The notes below the pieces were generated by a model that was not told the origin of the DNA, ran no database searches, and saw only the letters and a list, made by a program, of their open reading frames with translations. Made by a program: the position numbers and the translations under genes. From positions 1 through 6,219 of the forward strand of contig CAZWUZ010000231.1 in NCBI GenBank assembly GCA_964637655.1: DNA of 6,219 nt, in the 5' to 3' direction. Below, piece by piece: positions 1 through 3,705 of the stretch (the stretch's first letter is position 1; each line of letters opens with the position of its first letter). The stretch is from CAZWUZ01 sp964637655 [NCBI: uncultured bacterium]. GTDB lineage: Bacteria > DAOPZR01.

Positions 1-1
1 G

Positions 2-439
2 GCCACGCACCTCTACGACCTGCTCATCGAGTACATCAATCGCGACCTGAGCACGCGCCCCGGACCGCGTGTCATCGTCCTCTTCTCCGACGGGCTCGAC
101 GAGGGGATCATCCGCCGGCGCGGCAGCGTCAACAACCGGGCCGCGGTCGTCGAGGCCGCGCGCCGTCATGCCGTGCGCATCGCCGCCGTCGAACTCGGGC
201 CGACCTGCCCGGAAGCACGGCTGGCGCTGCAGGAACTGGCCGCCCAGACCGATGGCACGCACCTGGTCTACGACCCGTACGCGGGGGGCAGCCAGTTCGC
301 CCCGGCCTGGCGCCTGCTCGGCGTCGAAGCGCGCAGCGGCTCCTACCGCATCAGGTACCGCAGCGAAGAGGGGGCCGCCGGCCCGGTTGACGTGCAGAGC
401 ACCGGCGGCCGCGCCACCGATATCCTGCCGCTGCACTGA
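2..439 (+). CDS. VWFA domain protein, C-terminal part (5' end outside window)
   Basis: The reading frame is already open at base 2 and runs 145 codons to TGA at 437-439, so only the C-terminal end is present. The first residues (ATHLYDLL) match the T-x-LYDAL segment of von Willebrand factor A domains, whose Thr is a MIDAS metal ligand. Residues 22-33 (PRVIVLFSDGLD) form the beta strand ending in the second conserved MIDAS Asp (D30). Residues 48-65 fit the next helix and strand of the fold. The tail (GSYRIRYRSE, about residues 113-122) resembles the short beta region closing VWFA-related proteins of the TIGR03436 kind; that is recollection, not a search. The upstream DxSxS motif and any signal peptide lie outside the window. 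The partner is unknown; family members are usually secreted or envelope proteins with protein-binding roles. A strong terminator follows 12 bases after the stop, so this is the last gene of its transcript. Confidence 0.8.
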   Translation, partial: ATHLYDLLIEYINRDLSTRPGPRVIVLFSDGLDEGIIRRRGSVNNRAAVVEAARRHAVRIAAVELGPTCPEARLALQELAAQTDGTHLVYDPYAGGSQFAPAWRLLGVEARSGSYRIRYRSEEGAAGPVDVQSTGGRATDILPLH

Positions 440-451
440 ACGAAACGACAT

Positions 452-488
452 AACGCCTGCGGGGGGCATCCCGCAGGCGTTTTTCTTT
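452..488 (+). terminator. Rho-independent terminator of the VWFA gene
   Basis: A perfect 12-bp stem (AACGCCTGCGGG at 452-463 pairing with CCCGCAGGCGTT at 470-481) closes a 6-base loop and runs into TTTTCTTT. It starts 12 bases after the stop of the VWFA gene. The opposite side lacks a matching T-run, so it should act only on rightward transcription. Confidence 0.93.
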
Positions 489-524
489 CCCCTCCCCCTC
501 TTCCGGCAGTTCTCCGCGCCGTCG

Positions 525-558
525 CTCTCCGTGTACTCCGTGTGCCCCGTGGTTGCAT
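525..558 (+). repeat. CTCTGTGTGCTCTGTGGTG-type intergenic repeat, copy A
   Basis: First of three diverged copies of one repeat in the gap between the convergent VWFA and polymerase genes. It reads CTCCGTGTACTCCGTGTG then CCCCGTGGT. Over 527-553 it matches the reverse complement of copy B (601-634) at about 22 of 27 positions, so A and B can fold as a long imperfect hairpin around a loop of about 42 bases. The reverse complement translates as 'HGAHGVHGE', a pattern familiar from spurious annotations in genomes carrying this repeat family. No transposase gene is near. Confidence 0.7.
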
Positions 559-600
559 GAGTTGCTCTCGTCATTTGTACGACAACAGATCATAGCGACT

Positions 601-634
601 GCATTCACCACTGAGCACACAGAGCACACGGAAC
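601..634 (-). repeat. CTCTGTGTGCTCTGTGGTG-type intergenic repeat, copy B (inverted)
   Basis: Second copy, in inverted orientation relative to A. The plus strand reads CACCACTGAGCACACAGAGC and continues ACACGGAAC; in one frame this translates as 'TTEHTEHTE'. Its core AGCACACAGAGC (614-625) is the exact reverse complement of the core of copy C (722-733), so B can pair with either A or C. Confidence 0.7.
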
Positions 635-667
635 GCCTGCGGTTGGCCGGTGACTGGCCGTCGTCCG

Positions 668-688
668 CAGGACCGGGGTATGGTCCTG
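668..688. repeat. Hairpin, 7-bp stem, in the convergent intergenic gap
   Basis: CAGGACC (668-674) pairs with GGTCCTG (682-688) around a 7-base loop. On the plus strand it is followed by AGTATTTTCCC, a weak T-rich tail; on the minus strand no T-run follows. It may be a poor terminator or a mere fold between repeat copies B and C; no clear terminator for the polymerase gene is visible here. Confidence 0.35.
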
Positions 689-711
689 AGTATTTTCCCT
701 GGGCAAAGCCG

Positions 712-745
712 TTCTCTGCGGGCTCTGTGTGCTGCGGTGAGGCAG
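712..745 (+). repeat. CTCTGTGTGCTCTGTGGTG-type intergenic repeat, copy C
   Basis: Third, most diverged copy, in the same orientation as A (core GCTCTGTGTGCT at 722-733, then GCGGTGA). It ends only 17 bases before the stop codon of the polymerase gene, on the downstream side of that gene. It shares an exact 12-base core with B in inverted orientation. Confidence 0.55.
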
Positions 746-761
746 TTCCCCCGCCGGAATT

Positions 762-1985
762 TCAGTCGAAATGCGACGTGCCGATAAGGCCGCACCGCTC
801 GCGGATGCCGAACCCGTCAGCGATAAGCTGTGACGCGGGCCGGATGTGCAGCGCGCCATAGCGCCGGTTGAGCCGCGCCGCGGTCTCGCCCAGCGCGTCC
901 GCGCGTGCCGCCGCAGGGAGCAGGTGCCCCGGGCCGCGCCCGCGCTGCAGGTTGCTGACACTCACCCCGACCGCGCGCACCGCCTGCGGCGGCGGCAGAT
1001 GGCGCTGCAGGATGCCCGCCGCGCGGCGGTAGATGCCCAGCCCGGTCCAGACCGCCTGCCGCGCCGTGCACTGCTGCCCCAGTCCGGTGAAATCACCGAA
1101 GCGCAGCCAGAGTGACACCGTCGTCCCGCTCACCCCGTATTTCTGCATGCGTGCCGCCACCATCTCGCAGAGCATGCGCAGAAACGCGCTGATGACCGCC
1201 GGGTCGGCGGTATCCGCCGGCAGCGTGTGCGAGTGCCCCACCGACTTGATCTCGCGCTCATGGTCGAAACGCCGCACCGGGTCGTCATCCTCGCCACGGC
1301 CCATCGCTTTGAGCCGGCGCCCGATAACGCCGAAGCGGTCCGTCAGCAGTCCCGCGTCGGCATTCCCGAGGTCAGCCGCCGTGCGGATGCTCAGGCGCGC
1401 CAGTTCCGCCGCGGTCTTCTTCCCCACGCCCCACAACTCGCCGACCGGCAGTCGCGCGAAAAGCGCGGGAATATCCTCCGGTCTGATGCGGTGCAACCCG
1501 TCGGGCTTGTGCGTGTCGCTGGCCAGTTTGGCGAGGAGTTTGTTCGGGGCCAGCCCGGCGCTGCAGGTCAGCCCGAGTTCTGCGCGGATGGCGGCTTTGG
1601 CCGTGCGCGCCACTGCTTCCGGATCGGCATGGCCCGTCAGGTCGACGAAGCACTCGTCAATGGAATAGACCTCGACCAGGTCGGTATGCCGCAGCAGGAT
1701 GGCATGCAGTTGTCGCGCGGTGTCGACGTACTTGTCGGGATTGCCGACCACAATGCGCACCTGCGGGCAGCGCCGCCGCGCTTCGGGGACCGTGCAGCCG
1801 GTTTTGATGCCGAACTTCCGCGCCTCGTAGGAGGCGGTGGTCACGATGGTGCGCGCGTAATCGCTCTCCGCTGACGCCTCGCCGCAGACGACCACGGGCC
1901 TGCCGCGCAGCGCCGGGTCGCACGCCTGCTCCACCGCCGCGAAGTAGGCGTCCATATCAAGGTGCAGGACGACGCGTCCACTCAT
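762..1985 (-). CDS. dinB: Y-family translesion DNA polymerase (DNA polymerase IV type)
   Basis: A 407-residue protein, slightly longer than E. coli DinB (351), with the expected order of palm/fingers, thumb and little finger. Residues 8-19 (HLDMDAYFAAVE) carry the first metal-binding Asp (D10) and the steric-gate aromatic F15. Residues 107-117 (YSIDECFVDLT) carry the catalytic D110-E111 pair, and NKLLAKLASDTHKPDG (148-163) and GVGKKTAAEL (186-195) are the standard thumb/HhH motifs. All catalytic residues are present, unlike the non-catalytic ImuB branch. The ATG at 1985 is chosen because it overlaps the upstream stop as ATGA. An in-frame GTG ten codons earlier (2015) lacks that logic, and the nearest GGAG lies 17 bases from the ATG, so translation is probably coupled. 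It would bypass DNA lesions with error-prone synthesis. Co-transcription with lexA implies SOS induction. I see no clean C-terminal clamp-binding QxxLxF motif. Confidence 0.93.
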   Translation of the reverse strand: MSGRVVLHLDMDAYFAAVEQACDPALRGRPVVVCGEASAESDYARTIVTTASYEARKFGIKTGCTVPEARRRCPQVRIVVGNPDKYVDTARQLHAILLRHTDLVEVYSIDECFVDLTGHADPEAVARTAKAAIRAELGLTCSAGLAPNKLLAKLASDTHKPDGLHRIRPEDIPALFARLPVGELWGVGKKTAAELARLSIRTAADLGNADAGLLTDRFGVIGRRLKAMGRGEDDDPVRRFDHEREIKSVGHSHTLPADTADPAVISAFLRMLCEMVAARMQKYGVSGTTVSLWLRFGDFTGLGQQCTARQAVWTGLGIYRRAAGILQRHLPPPQAVRAVGVSVSNLQRGRGPGHLLPAAARADALGETAARLNRRYGALHIRPASQLIADGFGIRERCGLIGTSHFD

Positions 1986-2230
1986 GACGACGGGATGGCT
2001 TTCTCCAACCGCCACTGCAGCGTCTGCCGGTTGAAACTCAATTCGTAGAGGTTGCCCCCCGCGCTGACCGCGAAATGGGCGAGCAGCGCCTCACCCATGC
2101 GGCTCTGCCAGCGGTAGGTCACTGTCGTGATATCGTAGCGCCGCTGCTGCCAGTCGAACCAGCGCGGCTGCACCGCCGCCCCGCTGAAAACCGCTCCCAC
2201 CCTGACCGTCTCGCCGATATCCGTCGCCAT
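1982..2230 (-). CDS. Small conserved-looking protein between LexA and DinB (DUF6504-like?)
   Basis: An 82-residue soluble protein starting MATDIGETVRVGAVF. The frame stays open farther upstream, but the ATG at 2230 has a good ribosome site (GGAG, 6 bases away) and the upstream extension is low-complexity Gly/Arg, so I take this start. The middle reads QPRWFDWQQRRYDITTVTYR and the end GNLYELSFNRQTLQWRLEKA: a small beta-rich protein with regularly spaced aromatics. The pattern (P-x-W-F-x-W-x-x-R-x-Y, then YEL and a W-R-L strand) recalls the DUF6504 family, which I remember next to Y-family polymerases in other bacteria; this is from memory, not a search. Its stop overlaps the dinB start (ATGA), so the two are made together. 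A role as polymerase partner or regulator is inference. No signal peptide, membrane segment or catalytic motif is visible. Confidence 0.75.
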   Translation of the reverse strand: MATDIGETVRVGAVFSGAAVQPRWFDWQQRRYDITTVTYRWQSRMGEALLAHFAVSAGGNLYELSFNRQTLQWRLEKAIPSS

Positions 2231-2236
2231 CGTCCG

Positions 2237-2240
2237 CTCC
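2237..2240 (-). promoter_or_regulatory. Ribosome binding site of the 82-residue gene
   Basis: GGAG on the minus strand lies 6 bases before the ATG at 2230. It decides this start against the longer low-complexity reading of the same frame. Confidence 0.7.
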
Positions 2241-2309
2241 GTCCTGCCATGCTTCCCATCCCCTCCCCCGTGGACTCCTGAAAATGCGTTATCACGGCAG
2301 GCAGGTTTT

Positions 2310-2330
2310 CCGGGTTTTGCTCCCACCCGG
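2310..2330 (-). repeat. Small hairpin in the lexA to 82-residue gene gap
   Basis: CCGGGT (minus strand, 2330-2325) pairs with ACCCGG (2315-2310) around a 9-base loop inside the 160-base gap between lexA and the next gene. No T-run follows, so it is not an evident terminator. No second promoter is visible in the gap, which supports read-through from lexA. Confidence 0.35.
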
Positions 2331-2367
2331 CCGCCCCTTCCCGCGTTTTCTCCGCCCCGCCCTGTCA

Positions 2368-2400
2368 CAGAAAACGGGGACTGTCCCCATTTATTTTCTG
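2368..2400. repeat. Nested palindrome GGGGACAGTCCCC overlapping the lexA stop codon
   Basis: Outer arms CAGAAAA (2368-2374) and TTTTCTG (2394-2400) enclose GGGGAC (2376-2381) and GTCCCC (2383-2388). The lexA TAA at 2393-2391 lies inside the structure, so the last codons and the stop of lexA are supplied by the repeat. Read along the lexA mRNA it gives ATGGGGACAGTCCCCGTTTT, which could act as a weak terminator or attenuator before the downstream genes. GGGGACAGTCCCC is a dispersed palindrome I recall from several bacterial groups. Confidence 0.6.
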
Positions 2401-2993
2401 CCGTCGGGGCGGCAGCAGCGCGCCACCCCCGCCAGCACCCCGAGAATATGCGCCTCACGCGTGATCAGCGGCGGGTAGGCGGGATGTTCCGCCACCAGGT
2501 GGATGCCGTCCGCCCGCAGGAAATAGCGCTTGAGCACCGCCTCGTCGTCGAGGCGCGCCGCGACGATGTCACCGTTGCGCGCGGTCACCTGCGCGCGGAT
2601 GAAGACAATGTCGCCGTCGTTGATCCCCGCTCCTGTCATGCTCTCCCCCTTCACCCGCAGCGCGAATAGGTCGCTGCCGGTCGGGAGGAGGTCGGCGGGC
2701 GTAAAGCGCCCTTCGAGGTTTTCCGTCGCTGTGGCGGGAAGGCCCGCGCTGATGCGGCTCACCAGCGGGACGCCGAGCAGCCCGGGACGCAGAAAGATGC
2801 CGCGTGCGGTTCCCTGCCGCAGCGTCACCAGGCCCCGGTCGGCAAGCTTGCGCAGGTGGTAACGCACCGTCCAGGTCGAGGCCAGGCGGGCGCGCTGCGC
2901 CAGTTCGCGCAGCGTCGGGGGGAGCGTCTCCTCCTGCCACCAGTCGCGCAGAGCCATAAGTACCTTCTCTTCCGCTTTCCGGTCCCTGACCAT
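2391..2993 (-). CDS. lexA: LexA repressor, SOS regulator with S24 self-cleaving domain
   Basis: A 200-residue protein (E. coli LexA has 202). The N-terminal winged helix-turn-helix spans about 1-65, with LPPTLRELAQRARL then recognition helix STWTVRYHLRKL (39-50). The C-terminal S24 peptidase domain has the cleavage site Ala83-Gly84 (SRISAGLP), nucleophile Ser118 (VKGESMTG) and general base Lys155 (EAVLKRYF). E. coli equivalents are A84-G85, S119 and K156. It represses SOS genes and, with RecA filaments on single-stranded DNA, cuts itself. The ATG at 2993 aligns with usual LexA starts; the frame extends to 3092, but that region includes the operator and -10 box and so cannot be translated from this promoter. 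A GGGGAG lies 13 bases upstream of the ATG, farther than ideal. It is first in a cassette with the 82-residue gene and dinB. The recognition helix differs from the E. coli one, in keeping with a different operator. Confidence 0.96.
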   Translation of the reverse strand: MVRDRKAEEKVLMALRDWWQEETLPPTLRELAQRARLASTWTVRYHLRKLADRGLVTLRQGTARGIFLRPGLLGVPLVSRISAGLPATATENLEGRFTPADLLPTGSDLFALRVKGESMTGAGINDGDIVFIRAQVTARNGDIVAARLDDEAVLKRYFLRADGIHLVAEHPAYPPLITREAHILGVLAGVARCCRPDGRK

Positions 2994-3080
2994 TATCGCC
3001 GTGTTGCTCCCCGTCAATAACGGACGGCATTCCGCGCGGCGCGGAGGGTTGCGCCACTGCGGAATCCCGTTCCACCGCCC

Positions 3081-3108
3081 ATTATAGCACAAATGTGCTA
3101 CTTGTCAA
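3081..3108 (-). promoter_or_regulatory. Sigma-70 type promoter of the lexA cassette
   Basis: On the minus strand a perfect -35 TTGACA (3108-3103) and a perfect -10 TATAAT (3086-3081) are separated by 16 bases. Transcription should start near 3074, leaving a leader of about 80 bases before the lexA ATG at 2993. The spacer is almost wholly a palindrome (3085-3100), so a bound repressor would block RNA polymerase directly. Confidence 0.92.
3085..3100. promoter_or_regulatory. Probable LexA operator (SOS box) TAGCACA-AA-TGTGCTA
   Basis: A perfect 7-bp inverted repeat, TAGCACA and TGTGCTA, around a 2-base centre. It fills the spacer of the lexA promoter and touches the -10 box. Position and symmetry are those expected of a lexA self-operator. 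The sequence does not fit CTGT-N8-ACAG, CGAAC-N4-GTTCG or GTTC-N7-GTTC. Binding is inferred. Confidence 0.82.
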
Positions 3109-3114
3109 GCTAAA

Positions 3115-3130
3115 AAATGGGGACGGAGCT
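3115..3130 (+). repeat. AAATGGGGACGGAGCT motif, partial match to the palindrome at the lexA stop
   Basis: AAATGGGGAC here recurs on the opposite strand at the lexA stop (2381-2390, read AT-GGGGACAG). The two therefore flank lexA, each reading outward. This copy goes on GGAGCTCAAGTTATTAAG and lacks the second palindrome arm. It may be the eroded edge of a dispersed repeat. Confidence 0.35.
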
Positions 3131-3159
3131 CAAGTTATTAAGTTATGTCACAATTGTTT

Positions 3160-3183
3160 GGCAATACAGCTGATTGTAATGCC
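3160..3183. repeat. Imperfect palindrome in the lexA to tRNA gap
   Basis: GGCA (3160-3163) and TACA (3165-3168) pair with TGTA (3175-3178) and TGCC (3180-3183), with one A-A mismatch and a 6-base loop. It lies next to the short palindrome ACAATTGT (3150-3157). No T-run follows on either strand. It could be a protein site or an RNA fold downstream of the tRNA genes; function unknown. Confidence 0.4.
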
Positions 3184-3242
3184 TGAGCTGTCACACCGCT
3201 GCCGTCTTATTGTCCGGGAGTGTCAAATTATCGACGTTTTTT

Positions 3243-3263
3243 TGTGGATAACTCTGTGGATAA
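3243..3263 (-). promoter_or_regulatory. Two perfect DnaA boxes (TTATCCACA), 12 bp apart
   Basis: The minus strand reads TTATCCACA at 3263-3255 and again at 3251-3243, both exact matches to the consensus DnaA box, in the same orientation with 3 bases between. They lie in the AT-richer gap between lexA and tRNA-Glu. With only two boxes and no dnaA, dnaN or gidA here, this may be a regulatory or titration site rather than an origin. Confidence 0.6.
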
Positions 3264-3304
3264 CATGTGTCAATGTGTCAGTATGGCCCCATGCATGGCC
3301 CCAT
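3243..3304. repeat. Three consecutive tandem duplications (12x2, 8x2, 12x2)
   Basis: Three different units are each duplicated once, end to end. They are TGTGGATAACTC/TGTGGATAACAT (3243-3266), ATGTGTCA/ATGTGTCA (3265-3280) and GTATGGCCCCAT/GCATGGCCCCAT (3281-3304). The first unit contains the DnaA boxes. The last ends six bases before the CCA end of tRNA-Glu and contains the palindrome CCATGCATGG. No gene overlaps the block. Confidence 0.8.
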
Positions 3305-3310
3305 ACAAAA

Positions 3311-3386
3311 TGGCACCCTCTACGGGATTTGAACCCGTGCTGCCGGGATGAAAACCCGGTGTCCTGGACCACTAGACGAAGAGGGT
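3311..3386 (-). tRNA. tRNA-Glu (UUC)
   Basis: A 76-base cloverleaf with acceptor stem ACCCTCT pairing with AGAGGGT, discriminator G and an encoded CCA (3313-3311). The anticodon loop TTTTCAT (3354-3348) sits between CCGGG and CCCGG and gives anticodon TTC (3352-3350). The T arm GGGTTCAAATCCC is standard. It lies 11 bases downstream of tRNA-Lys and should be processed from the same transcript. Confidence 0.97.
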
Positions 3387-3397
3387 ACACAAAAAAC

Positions 3398-3472
3398 TGG
3401 TGAGGGCGGTGGGGCTTGAACCCACGACCTACGGCTTAAAAAGCCGTTGCTCTACCACTGAGCTACGCCCCC
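3398..3472 (-). tRNA. tRNA-Lys (UUU)
   Basis: A 75-base cloverleaf with acceptor GGGGGCG pairing with CGCCCTC (one G-T pair), discriminator A and an encoded CCA (3400-3398). The D arm is GCTCAGTGGTAGAGC and the T arm GTGGGTTCAAGCCCCAC. Anticodon stem ACGGC/GCCGT holds loop TTTTTAA, giving anticodon TTT (3440-3438). It is first in a two-tRNA operon with tRNA-Glu. Confidence 0.97.
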
Positions 3473-3487
3473 GCCGCACACCGCACG

Positions 3488-3517
3488 CTTATACCACGTT
3501 GCGACGGGAACTGTCAA
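3488..3517 (-). promoter_or_regulatory. Promoter of the tRNA-Lys/tRNA-Glu operon
   Basis: TTGACA (3517-3512) and TATAAG (3493-3488) are separated by 18 bases on the minus strand, placing the start near 3481, about nine bases before the mature tRNA-Lys end. The bases after the -10 (CGTGCGG) form a GC-rich discriminator, typical of stable-RNA promoters under stringent control; that regulation is inferred. Confidence 0.85.
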
Positions 3518-3705
3518 GCCGCCGCCGCGCCAAACCACCGACACCGGACACGCAGCCCGGCAGCCGGAAGACAGCAGCAACCTGAATATGGCATCAGGGC
3601 ACAGGCACGGACGAGGAGCACGGACGAAGCGCACGACCGCGCAAGGTTGCAGTTCACCACATGCAGAGGCCGCCAGTCGCAAGGTGCAGCCCGAATCGAA
3701 CCGTG
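3518..3705. other. Gene-free gap with a short direct repeat
   Basis: About 190 bases between the kinase stop and the tRNA promoter hold no supportable gene. GCACGGACGA occurs at 3605-3614 and 3618-3627, followed by a degraded GCACGACC (3631-3638). CGCAAGGT-GCAG also recurs in near-identical form near 3640 and 3679. I see no clear terminator for the kinase transcript. Confidence 0.5.

Noticed and set aside
525-745. CRISPR array
   Set aside because: Repeats are diverged, in mixed orientation and unevenly spaced, with no cas gene.
1033-1874. Two plus-strand frames of about 210 codons
   Set aside because: Both are antisense to the polymerase gene, which has full family motifs; no independent coding evidence.
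2231-2458. Upstream extension of the 82-residue protein, back into lexA
   Set aside because: The extension is Gly/Arg-rich low-complexity, passes through the lexA stop palindrome, and the ATG at 2230 has a proper ribosome site.
2994-3092. Longer LexA start at 3092
   Set aside because: That codon lies inside the operator and upstream of the expected transcription start; the usual LexA N-terminus aligns with the ATG at 2993.
3243-3276. A second promoter, TTGACA-N17-TATCCA, over the DnaA boxes on the minus strand
   Set aside because: The -10 matches consensus at only three of six positions, and the TTGACA arises from the ATGTGTCA duplication.
3281-3306. Terminator of the tRNA operon formed by GTATGG and CCATAC
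   Set aside because: The stem has a GG/GG internal mismatch and no T-run follows on the minus strand.
3109-3310. Chromosomal replication origin
   Set aside because: Only two DnaA boxes, no dnaA, dnaN or gidA nearby, and no skew data; kept as an open question in the findings rather than called.
3095-3403. Plus-strand frame of 102 codons between lexA and the tRNA genes
   Set aside because: It crosses the tRNA-Glu gene on the opposite strand; its tail (WHPLRDLNPCC) is the usual false translation of an antisense tRNA.
3400-3585. Plus-strand frame starting MRAVGLEPTTYGLKS
   Set aside because: A well-known false protein produced by reading antisense through a tRNA gene, here tRNA-Lys.
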